This document shows, one piece after another, positions 1-6,565 of a stretch of 10,881 nt of DNA. The notes below the pieces were generated by a model. That model made no database searches, was not told the DNA's origin, and saw only the letters and a program-made list of their open reading frames with translations. The stretch covers positions 83,938-94,818 of the forward strand of contig CP070828.1 of assembly GCA_020344715.1 (NCBI GenBank), written 5' to 3'. Source of the DNA: Candidatus Bathyarchaeota archaeon. Its GTDB lineage: Archaea; Thermoproteota; Bathyarchaeia; Bathyarchaeales; Bathyarchaeaceae. The position numbers were made by a program, and so were the translations under genes. The first letter of the stretch is position 1. Every line of letters starts with the position of its first letter.

Positions 1-1
1 C

Positions 2-1168
2 GTGGAGGAACTTGCAAGCAGATTAAAAGATGATCTCATAGAAAACGCAAGACGCGCTTTGAACGAATTTGATGGTGCCTACGCTTTTGCTATTTCCCAT
101 TCCGATAGGATAATTGCCGCACGTGACATGCACGGGTTGGTTCCAATGTACTACGGCGAAAACAGAAGGACCTGTGGCGTTGCTTCCGAACGCAAGGCAT
201 TGTGGGCGCTTGGAATGAGAAAGGTGAAATCGTTTCCTCCTGGAAACGTTGCTGCGATAAACAAGCGAGGCTTCGCCTTCGAAAGAGTAGCTACGATAGA
301 GCAGCCTCAAACTAAATCAATAGACATGGAAGTCGCCATCAACCATCTGAGAGAACTCCTTTTGGAATCAACAATAGATAGAGTTGGAGACAGCGAAAAA
401 GTGGCTGTAGCCTTTTCCGGCGGTCTGGATAGTTCGGTCATTGCTGCTTTGGCAAAAGTGATCGGAGTTGACGTTCGTCTAATTTCCGTAGGACTGGAAA
501 ATCAGTCGGAGCTTCAACACGCAGAAAAGGCAAGTAGGGCTTTAGAGCTTCCTATTCAGGTTCAGACACATGACTTAGGCAGCGTCAAGGAAGTTGTTTC
601 CAAAGCGTTGTGGTTAATTGAGGACCCGAACCTGATGAAGGTTGGAATTGCAATCCCCTTCTTCTGGACAGCGGAGATCGCTCATAGAATTGGATGCCGT
701 GTTCTCTTAGCTGGACAAGGGAGCGACGAGCTTTTCGGCGGTTATCAAAGATATCTGCGTGAACTTCAACGGAAAGGTCCGGAAGCCTTGCGAGAAATTC
801 TGTTTCAAGACGTTGTTTCATCGTATAAAACAAACTTTCAAAGAGACTATCCGATCTGCGCCTACCATAAAGTTGAGCTGCGTTTGCCGTTCATAGATCG
901 CGAAGTGATGAGCTTTGCGCTTGGCTTGCCGCTCGAACTGAAAATAGAATCTACCGATGATTTGCTTCGGAAGAGGATACTGAGAAGGGTGGCTGCAAAC
1001 CTGAAGATACCTGACTTCATCGCAGATCGTCCAAAGAAGGCGATTCAGTACGCGACTGGAACCGACAAAGCGCTCAGGAAGATTGCGAGATCGGAAGGTT
1101 TAACCGTTCGCGACTATCTTAACAAGCTTTCCTCCAAGATGTATCCAGAGTTGGAAGCATCGCCATGA
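2..1168 (+). CDS. asnB: Asparagine synthetase (glutamine-hydrolysing), 5' end outside window
   Basis: Predicted to convert aspartate, ATP and glutamine to asparagine in the cytosol. The first ~95 visible residues are the end of the class II glutamine amidotransferase domain (DGAYAFAI at 24-31, RDMHGLVPMYYG at 41-52, ASERKAL at 61-67). The catalytic N-terminal Cys and roughly 85 residues should lie before the window, so the GTG at position 2 is probably not the start. The synthetase domain has the ATP-pyrophosphatase P-loop SGGLDSS (139-145), GQGSDELFGGY (238-248), ELRLPFID (292-299) and RPKKAIQYATG (343-353), all typical of AsnB. The stop overlaps the next start as ATGA, which implies co-translation with the deacetylase. 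A related AsnB-like amidotransferase acting on another carboxylate is possible, but the motifs favour asparagine synthetase. Confidence 0.88.
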   Translation: MEELASRLKDDLIENARRALNEFDGAYAFAISHSDRIIAARDMHGLVPMYYGENRRTCGVASERKALWALGMRKVKSFPPGNVAAINKRGFAFERVATIEQPQTKSIDMEVAINHLRELLLESTIDRVGDSEKVAVAFSGGLDSSVIAALAKVIGVDVRLISVGLENQSELQHAEKASRALELPIQVQTHDLGSVKEVVSKALWLIEDPNLMKVGIAIPFFWTAEIAHRIGCRVLLAGQGSDELFGGYQRYLRELQRKGPEALREILFQDVVSSYKTNFQRDYPICAYHKVELRLPFIDREVMSFALGLPLELKIESTDDLLRKRILRRVAANLKIPDFIADRPKKAIQYATGTDKALRKIARSEGLTVRDYLNKLSSKMYPELEASP

Positions 1169-1803
1169 GCACAGCGATCCTCTTTACACCTAGATATTTG
1201 GAACACGACACAGGGAAAGGTCATCCAGAATCTCCTACCCGTCTGCGGGTCATAATGGACGAGCTGGAGAGAAGCGGGCTTCTCAAAGTTGGAAGGTGCT
1301 CAATTGTCGAGCCTGAACCGGCTCGGATCGAGGATGTGGAGCTTGTCCACGATTCTGAATATGTCGACCTTGTCAAGCGTGTATGCGAGTCGGGAGGGGG
1401 TCTGCTCGACCTCAGCGACACAGTGGTGAGCCCTAAAAGTTTCGAAGTAGCGCTTTTGGCTGTTGGAGGAGCAGTTGGAGCAGTTAGGCTTGTTGCAGAA
1501 AAAAAATTCCAGAACGCCTTCGCACTTGTTCGACCGCCTGGTCATCACGCAGGTCGCTACTACGCGTTGGGTTTCTGCGTCTTCAACAATGTTGCTGTGG
1601 CAGCCGAATACCTCATTCGCTACCTGGGTCTGAAACGCATCTTAATTCTAGACGTTGATTCGCATCATGGAAATGGAACGCAGGAAATCTTCTACAACAC
1701 AAACAAGGTACTCTACTTCGGTTTACATGAAGACCCGCGAGGCTTTCCAGGAACAGGCTTCGTGATGAAGTGGGTGAGCTGGAAGGACAAGGATACACGG
1801 TGA
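1165..1803 (+). CDS. HDAC-family deacetylase, N-terminal part (frame broken)
   Basis: N-terminal two thirds of a zinc-dependent arginase/deacetylase-fold amidohydrolase, the family of histone deacetylases, AcuC and acetylpolyamine amidohydrolases. It would remove acetyl groups from lysine-like amines. Visible motifs are HPESPTRL (20-27), the active-site His pair in RPPGHHA (123-129), and DVDSHHGNGT (163-172) with the zinc ligands Asp165 and His167. After FPGTGF (194-199) the reading frame leaves the family and ends at 1803 with residues that do not fit. The next base frame, from 1764, continues the family as DEVGELEGQGYTVNIPLP. One base appears to be missing around 1762-1763. Restoring it gives a protein of about 356 residues, normal for the family. 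The ATG start overlaps the asnB stop by 4 bases. Either the gene is recently inactivated or the base call is wrong; all catalytic motifs are intact. Confidence 0.85.
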   Translation: MSTAILFTPRYLEHDTGKGHPESPTRLRVIMDELERSGLLKVGRCSIVEPEPARIEDVELVHDSEYVDLVKRVCESGGGLLDLSDTVVSPKSFEVALLAVGGAVGAVRLVAEKKFQNAFALVRPPGHHAGRYYALGFCVFNNVAVAAEYLIRYLGLKRILILDVDSHHGNGTQEIFYNTNKVLYFGLHEDPRGFPGTGFVMKWVSWKDKDTR

Positions 1804-2234
1804 ACATACCATTGCCATTCCGAACATCAGACAGAGCTTACCTGAAAGCCTTTGATCAGATAGTTACTCCAATAGCTCAACAATACAAACCGGAGTTTAT
1901 TCTGGTCTCAGCAGGATTTGATGGATTCTACCCAGATCCAGTTGGGTCACTCTCGCTTTCTGCCCATATCTACACAGAAATCTACTCCAGGACTCTCAAC
2001 CTGTCATCTCAATTCTGCAATGGAAGACTAGTGGCAATTCTAGAGGGCGGATATCATCTTGAGACTCTAGGCAGATTAGTAAGCAGTGCGATTGCAAGAT
2101 TGGCAAACATTTCTTATACCACCGAGAGCAAGCGCAGTTTGCATCGTTCTGCACGGCTTGAGAGAAAGGCCGAACGGATCATAAACGAAGTTAAACGCGT
2201 TCAATCTTCATTTTGGAGCCTCAAAGATTCTTAA
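1770..2234 (+). CDS. HDAC-family deacetylase, C-terminal part (continues the frame-broken gene)
   Basis: This is the remaining third of the deacetylase begun at 1165, one base out of frame with it. The GTG at 1770 is used only as the first possible start codon; true homology runs from about 1764. It carries GYTVNIPLP (8-16), the third zinc ligand in SAGFD (Asp51), and the catalytic-Tyr motif EGGY (92-95). Together with the upstream part it therefore holds a complete HDAC active site. A basic helical tail of about 35 residues (from 120) follows. No ribosome binding site supports independent translation, and alone this piece could not fold into the deacetylase domain. The most likely reading is one gene, 1165-2234, with a single-base deletion or sequencing error. 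Confidence 0.8.
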   Translation: MGELEGQGYTVNIPLPFRTSDRAYLKAFDQIVTPIAQQYKPEFILVSAGFDGFYPDPVGSLSLSAHIYTEIYSRTLNLSSQFCNGRLVAILEGGYHLETLGRLVSSAIARLANISYTTESKRSLHRSARLERKAERIINEVKRVQSSFWSLKDS

Positions 2235-2479
2235 TCTGCGATTCAATCTATGCCGTCAGTGGCACCACTGAAGGCTGGGCATCGGGGCTCTGCACGCAAG
2301 ACCTTCACGCGGACTAGCAGGTAGGATTCTCTATTCATTTCACTCAGATCCACAGACCAAACCTTCCGCAAGTTCCGCCCCCATAGCGCCCTGATGACCC
2401 CCCATGGCTCCAACCACGATGCTCTCTCTTCTTAGAAGCGAACGAACGTGAAAGACAGAAAACAATGTGTTTCAGAAAG
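2235..2479. other. Gap between convergent genes; weak small-ORF candidate on minus strand
   Basis: This stretch separates the 3' ends of the deacetylase gene and the ribophorin-like gene. The minus strand has an open frame from a TTG at 2413 to a TGA at 2243 (56 codons). Its second half reads like protein (an ATG at 2338 begins MNRESYLLVRVKVL), but there is no ribosome binding site and I do not recognise it. Another minus frame over 2400-2460 is also open. It may be a decayed gene fragment or chance. On the minus strand, 2465-2451 is T-rich (TTTTCTGTCTTT) and could help end the ribophorin-like transcript. No tRNA or box C/D RNA was found. Confidence 0.2.
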
Positions 2480-4315
2480 CTAGGCGATTTCCTCTCTGAG
2501 TCTCAAGAGCACGCCGTCAATTGCGGTTTTGGACCGCTCTCTCCTTCGATAATTATCTTCAAGCAACTTGTGATAGACAGCTGTGGATATTTCGCCCCGT
2601 CTATATCTTGTTTCCGTTCGGCGAATGCCTGCTTCGATCCCCTCCAGTTCTGCCTCAGCAATCTCGATTCGCCGCATCATATCGGCATATTTCGGGCTAG
2701 CCGTCTGCAGTTTCTCTCTGAGTTGAGCGAGGTCTTTGGATAAAACTGAAAGGCGGCTTTCCAATGCTTTCTTTCTCATTTTATAGCGACGTCGTGGAAT
2801 CTTCCGTTTTCGGGTCTTTTCATCTAACGCTTCAAGTTCGCTAGCGTTCCGTCTTTTCTGTTCATAGGCATCGACATACCTCTTCAGTTCTTCCGGTCTT
2901 ACTAGAATGGTTGGAATAGGAGCTGCAGGTCGAGGGGCACGCCAAAAGAGAGCCAAAACGCTCAAAACAACTGCAGCTGTACCTGCCCATAAAGTCGGGC
3001 GGAAAGAAGCCCAGAAAACAGCGTGTTCATAGGCAGCTTCTAAAGAAAGAGATTGAAACGGTGTGACGTTATAGTATGAGAAGGTCAAGATTTCTTGGAA
3101 AGCACTGTTTTGCACCACACCAGAATCTGAAGGAGATACAAATCGGGCACCTTCGGGCAGTGTCAGGGTTACAACAAGCTTTCTTGTTGCCCAGTTGAGG
3201 TTTTCCAATGAGACCAGCGTAATATGATAGGTTTGCCAGTCATTTTGCTCAATAACGCCTTCCCATGGAACCCGATAGGTTAATTCAAACCTTGCTGACT
3301 CATTCTGGGCGTATGGACTACTGAAAGCTAAAGTGACATTTGTCGGTGTGGTCGCATTTCCCGGTTCGATTCTTAGATTCTGCTCCTTGAAAGGGCGTTC
3401 AAACGCGTCCCACGCTGTCACTTCATATCCGCCTCGAAACAATTGTACAGTCAGCTCGGAAAGCCTTCCGGCTTTTGAAGTTATTTCGTAGGAGTCAGAC
3501 AGACGAAGGTATCTTGCGCTTTCAATCGTGATGGCTCGCTTGATATTCTTCGCCTCAATGACCAGAAAGCTCTCACCGCGTCCTTCAAATTCAAGCCATG
3601 ATGGCTTATAAGCAAATGATTCTAGGTTGTTTTTCGTGTGATTGAAGAATTGTAGATCCGCTATTGTCTTGTTTGTGAACTCAATGCCCTCGTCTTCAAA
3701 TGAACTGCTTGAGAATTTGACACTGCTTGGAAAAACAATTGTCAGGTTAACTACTGAAGCCTCTTGAGTCAAGCTTGGATAGGCTGGAAAGGTGGCGTTG
3801 GACGTTATCCACTCCACTCCAGGCTCTGGCTCAAAGGGAGAAATACTCGATGATACAAGATCCGAAAATACGAATACAACCGTAAAGTCGTAATGCTCTC
3901 CGTTGCTTATCTTTATCACTTGCGGAAAATCTATCTCAACTCCATAGAACCCGATTTTTCCTAAACCAACGTCAGACTTCACATCCAATTGTTGATTCGA
4001 AGAGTCATAGGCGAAAACATCATTGAGACCGGACTGGTAAATGAAGGGAAATCCTAGGTTGAAGCTTTCGAATTCAAGCTCTTCGCCTTTCGCATACATC
4101 TTGACAGTATCGTTTATGACTGTTAATCCGCCGTTTCGAATCTGTACAGTGTGGTCTACTTGGATATCTAGCGAGTCTGATGTAATTGCTGTGGCCTGGA
4201 CACTGGCAGGACCGCAAGCGATAAAGGCAGTAGTAAGAGCCGCAATAACGAACAAGATGAGAAGATGGAGACGCTGGTTTCTCACCAAGCTGAACACCAC
4301 ATTGAGTGCAATCAT
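2480..4315 (-). CDS. Ribophorin I (OST1)-like single-span membrane protein
   Basis: Predicted 611-residue cell-surface membrane protein. It has a signal peptide with a hydrophobic core at 16-34, ending IACG; Cys34 could be a lipobox, otherwise cleavage after VQA. A beta-rich ectodomain (about 43-437) carries eight N-x-S/T sequons (173, 190, 215, 225, 320, 326, 339, 416). One membrane helix (441-458) is followed by a charged, helical cytosolic tail (474-611). Human ribophorin I has the same plan: 607 residues, about 410 luminal, one helix, about 150 cytosolic. Recalled RPN1 matches include LTLPEGARF against IILPEGAKN about 50 residues before the helix, AYPSLTQ against PYPTKTQ, KKALES against KKSLET in the tail, and an ungapped final stretch with Tyr and Ile-Asp aligned. 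In eukaryotes this subunit belongs to the oligosaccharyltransferase beside STT3 and its tail contacts the ribosome; a similar role here is inference. I chose ATG 4315 over 4360 because it gives a normal signal peptide and TATA-like sequences lie just upstream. Confidence 0.75.
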   Translation of the reverse strand: MIALNVVFSLVRNQRLHLLILFVIAALTTAFIACGPASVQATAITSDSLDIQVDHTVQIRNGGLTVINDTVKMYAKGEELEFESFNLGFPFIYQSGLNDVFAYDSSNQQLDVKSDVGLGKIGFYGVEIDFPQVIKISNGEHYDFTVVFVFSDLVSSSISPFEPEPGVEWITSNATFPAYPSLTQEASVVNLTIVFPSSVKFSSSSFEDEGIEFTNKTIADLQFFNHTKNNLESFAYKPSWLEFEGRGESFLVIEAKNIKRAITIESARYLRLSDSYEITSKAGRLSELTVQLFRGGYEVTAWDAFERPFKEQNLRIEPGNATTPTNVTLAFSSPYAQNESARFELTYRVPWEGVIEQNDWQTYHITLVSLENLNWATRKLVVTLTLPEGARFVSPSDSGVVQNSAFQEILTFSYYNVTPFQSLSLEAAYEHAVFWASFRPTLWAGTAAVVLSVLALFWRAPRPAAPIPTILVRPEELKRYVDAYEQKRRNASELEALDEKTRKRKIPRRRYKMRKKALESRLSVLSKDLAQLREKLQTASPKYADMMRRIEIAEAELEGIEAGIRRTETRYRRGEISTAVYHKLLEDNYRRRERSKTAIDGVLLRLREEIA

Positions 4316-4333
4316 CCGAAATTTGCTTGCGTA

Positions 4334-4356
4334 TCTATTATGGTTTACCCTTATAA
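4334..4356 (-). promoter_or_regulatory. Candidate TATA boxes for the ribophorin-like gene
   Basis: Read on the minus strand, GGTTATAAGG (around 4353) and CCATAATAGATAC (around 4339) both resemble archaeal TATA boxes. Initiation about 25 bases downstream would fall 0-15 bases before ATG 4315, a short or absent leader. This fits the lack of a Shine-Dalgarno sequence there. It also places the promoter inside the longer reading frame that starts at 4360, which argues against that start. The rest of 4361-4500 is the divergent intergenic region shared with the iron-sulfur protein gene. Confidence 0.4.
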
Positions 4357-4500
4357 CCATTAGTTTTTCAGGTGTAACCCTTCACTGCGCGCGCGATATC
4401 TCCCAAGAACCTTCTCCCCGCAAGGGTCCCTCTTCTCCGACTAGTACTCGAGTAGCAAACTTCTTCAAGTACGCTTTTCACAGATGATGAGTGAATCGGA

Positions 4501-5256
4501 ATGAATCTGATAAAAGAAATCAAGAACCAAGCGATTAAAGCTGGCTTTGTTTGCGTTGGCGTTACCTCCCCGGAAAGGCTTCTTGGACTGCCCCATGGAT
4601 GGGTTGGCAACGTTATAAATCTACGTACACCAGAAGAAGAACTGGAGAATGTCAACTCCGTGGTTTTACTGGGCTACTATGCTTGGGACAAATCCTTCAA
4701 TATAGCAGTAGACTCAACATATCTCAAGCAGCGCAAGGATTACACTCCAAAAGTGCCCTTGGAAAGATACCAGCTCTACTACGAAGTCCTGAAAAACAAA
4801 GCCTGGGCCATAGTCGACTACATCACAAAAAAAGGCTTCGAGGCACAACTCTCACTCACCATTCCACTAAAACCATCAGCTGTTATCTGTGGGCTCGGCA
4901 GCCAGGGAAAAAACACTCTTCTAGTTACGCCCAACTACGGACCAAGAATAAGACTAATCGCCATACTCACCACAGCCAAACTTGACTTTGACGAACCGTT
5001 CGAAGACGACCTGTGCGGAGACTGCGCAAAATGCATCACCGCGTGCCCAACAAAAGCCCTTGAACCACACAAAATCAACATCAACCGCTGCTTAACCTAT
5101 GCCGCTGAAGCACCGAACTCAAAAGACGTCCCAGACGACGTGCGCAGAATCGAACAAAAACTAACCCAGAGACCGACTCCAAACAGTTACGTTGAATGCA
5201 TAATATGCCTCGAAGCCTGCCCCATCGGACGATTAGTCAGATCAAAAAAAGACTAG
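4501..5256 (+). CDS. QueG-related double [4Fe-4S] protein (epoxyqueuosine reductase-like)
   Basis: Predicted cytosolic redox protein of 251 residues. The N-terminal two thirds resemble the cobalamin-binding domain of epoxyqueuosine reductase QueG, with GLGSQGKNTLLVTPNYG (131-147) in the place of the family's GLGWIGKNTL. The C-terminal third has two ferredoxin-type motifs, CGDCAKCITACP (Cys172, 175, 178, 182) and CIICLEACP (Cys233, 236, 240), plus Cys197 in NRCLTY, enough for two clusters. In true QueG an Asp in a D-(S/T)-x-P motif lies about a dozen residues before GLGW and acts in catalysis; here that stretch (QLSLTIPLKPSAVIC) has no acidic residue, and the Trp is Ser. QueG's terminal HEAT repeats are also absent. 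I therefore expect a paralogue with another, unknown reductive role. It is transcribed divergently from the ribophorin-like gene. No strong ribosome binding site is seen before ATG 4501. Confidence 0.75.
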   Translation: MNLIKEIKNQAIKAGFVCVGVTSPERLLGLPHGWVGNVINLRTPEEELENVNSVVLLGYYAWDKSFNIAVDSTYLKQRKDYTPKVPLERYQLYYEVLKNKAWAIVDYITKKGFEAQLSLTIPLKPSAVICGLGSQGKNTLLVTPNYGPRIRLIAILTTAKLDFDEPFEDDLCGDCAKCITACPTKALEPHKININRCLTYAAEAPNSKDVPDDVRRIEQKLTQRPTPNSYVECIICLEACPIGRLVRSKKD

Positions 5257-5405
5257 ATAGACGTAATTGCGGCGCATCAAGTCAGAAATGGGCGCGCGAT
5301 GTTCCGTGCTATCTATTCGATAGAAAACTGACAACTGCTTCTCTATGGAATCTGTGAGGTTTTCTACCTGTGCCCCGGGAGGTGGCTAGTTCGCATCTAG
5401 TATCT

Positions 5406-5750
5406 TCAACCTAATCCACGTTTTGAATAGTAGTCTTCTTCTTTCTTGGACCCAAAACTTCGTATGCCCTTTTCCTTGATCTGCTTTCTTAGTCTCTTTG
5501 CACGTTCGGGATCGATTTCTTTTCGCTTCTCCAGATACCTGATTATTTCCTCTGTTTGTTGCTTGTTGTCGCAACGGCGAATAAAATCAACTACATCTGG
5601 CTTGTAACTAGCGAACCTTTTGGAGGAGGTTTTTTCAGCGTCTTCAACTTCGGAGCGGACCGAGGAAATTACAACTCGTTGCTGCGTCTTTTCCATTTCG
5701 TTGACCAAGCTGGGAAACATCTTCTTGAGCTCTTTCTTGTCAATCTCCAT
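5406..5750 (-). CDS. DUF2095-like conserved archaeal protein, function unknown
   Basis: A small, highly charged cytosolic protein of 114 residues. It looks like the archaeal family DUF2095, which I recognise by an opening such as MEIDKKELKKMFPSL, a central YKPDVVDFIRRC, and an ending in which LRKQIKEKGIRSFGSKKEEDYY closely follows a YLEKR helix. No catalytic motif, signal or membrane segment is visible; it appears mostly helical, with a basic C-terminus. I chose ATG 5750 because the family begins near this Met and AAGGAGG lies upstream at 5770-5764 (spacing 13, a little long). The alternative ATG at 5795 adds 15 low-complexity residues and has no ribosome binding site, though a weak TATA-like TTAAGTAA at 5838-5831 could serve either start. 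It lies downstream of the nucleotidyltransferase and eS1 genes on the same strand, so a translation-related role is only a guess. Confidence 0.75.
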   Translation of the reverse strand: MEIDKKELKKMFPSLVNEMEKTQQRVVISSVRSEVEDAEKTSSKRFASYKPDVVDFIRRCDNKQQTEEIIRYLEKRKEIDPERAKRLRKQIKEKGIRSFGSKKEEDYYSKRGLG

Positions 5751-5891
5751 GTTGTTCTGCCTGCCTCCTTGAAACCCAGCAGCAGCAATGTTCATTCAGA
5801 GTGTAGCCAACTCTATTTGTGAGACAACAATTACTTAACCGTTGACCCGCGAAGCAGTTTGCCGCAATGCAAGAACACGATTTGCCGAAGT

Positions 5892-6515
5892 CTAAGGAAT
5901 GAATCTTGCCAAAGGACGCTCTCTTAGCACTCGGGTCAGTTGAAGAGTATTCAAACCGGTAACCATGTCGCCGTAAATCTCACATTTCTCATGGTGGTTC
6001 GCCTTCTCCACGGGACGAACAACAATCTCCGCTTCGTTCCCAGACGGAAGCATAAGATATATGTGAAAAGACGTTTCTTTCCTTCCCTCTTTGGTCACGG
6101 ATATTCTTTCGGTTTTGGCAATCGAAAAGCTGCTTTTCTGAAGTTGAGCCAAAACTGAGTTTGATGTGAAAGCAAAGGCAATGATGTCAATGTCACTGTT
6201 TCTATGGATGGTACCACGCCAAAGGCTTCCGACAAGTCGTGGGCTAAAATCCTTCAGTTTCTGCATAATTCTGAGCGCTTCTTCGCGCATTTGAATCAGC
6301 CTCTTGTTTCTTAATGGACCTTCCCGTTCTTCGGCAATTTCATCAAGTTCCAGTGCTACATCTAAATTGCTGGGAAGTATCCGTGCCCTCAAATTTTCTG
6401 ATGCTCTCTTTTTAGCTTGCTTATATTCTTTCTCTTGAGACGTGTAAAGCAGAAGAGCGGCTTCACGAGCGACTTTCTTCTTTAATAATGACAAACGTGA
6501 ATTCCCATTTCTCAA
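5892..6515 (-). CDS. Nucleotidyltransferase-fold protein with helical N-terminal extension
   Basis: Predicted soluble protein of 207 residues in the polymerase-beta-type nucleotidyltransferase superfamily, which transfers NMP from NTPs to RNA, protein or small molecules. The core signature is GSLWRGTIHRNSDIDI (96-111): the GS pair plus metal-binding Asp108 and Asp110. Glu163 in AEIVV is a candidate third acidic ligand. A charged helical segment of about 90 residues precedes the core. The RGT-xx-R-xSDIDI form resembles CCA-adding and poly(A)-polymerase-like enzymes more than short MNT antitoxins, but no accessory tRNA-binding domain is present and the substrate is unknown. The start is a TTG at 6515, with AGGAAG some 7-9 bases upstream; there is no other Met until residue 76, and an in-frame stop lies just upstream. 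It begins 50 bases after the eS1 stop, so co-transcription with eS1 is likely. Confidence 0.72.
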   Translation of the reverse strand: MRNGNSRLSLLKKKVAREAALLLYTSQEKEYKQAKKRASENLRARILPSNLDVALELDEIAEEREGPLRNKRLIQMREEALRIMQKLKDFSPRLVGSLWRGTIHRNSDIDIIAFAFTSNSVLAQLQKSSFSIAKTERISVTKEGRKETSFHIYLMLPSGNEAEIVVRPVEKANHHEKCEIYGDMVTGLNTLQLTRVLRERPLARFIP

Positions 6516-6565
6516 AGATGTTATCTTCCTTCAGAAAACTGGAGGGACAAGTTACATAATAGATT

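Noticed and set aside
2388..2440. CTGATGA near 2391 considered as a C box of a box C/D guide RNA
   Set aside because: The box lacks the expected purine first base, and no D box (CTGA) or C'/D' pair lies at the right distance.
2480..2894. ESCRT/Cdv-type or SMC-like coiled coil for the cytosolic tail
   Set aside because: The tail is attached to a signal-peptide/ectodomain/helix protein and shows no Cdv, Vps or ATPase motif; the RPN1-like layout explains it better.
4316..4360. Longer start (ATG 4360) for the ribophorin-like protein
   Set aside because: It adds 15 polar residues ahead of the signal peptide and would place the TATA-like sequences inside the coding region. It cannot be excluded.
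4041..4487. 148-codon plus-strand open frame opposite the start of the ribophorin-like gene
   Set aside because: It is antisense to a well-supported gene, has no family resemblance and no ribosome binding site, so it is a shadow frame.
5257..5405. Gap between convergent genes checked for a tRNA, terminator or small gene
   Set aside because: Only a weak five-pair hairpin (CTATC-TATTC-GATAG, 5309-5323) is seen. There is no T-run, no tRNA B box (GGTTCGANNCC) and no coding-like frame.
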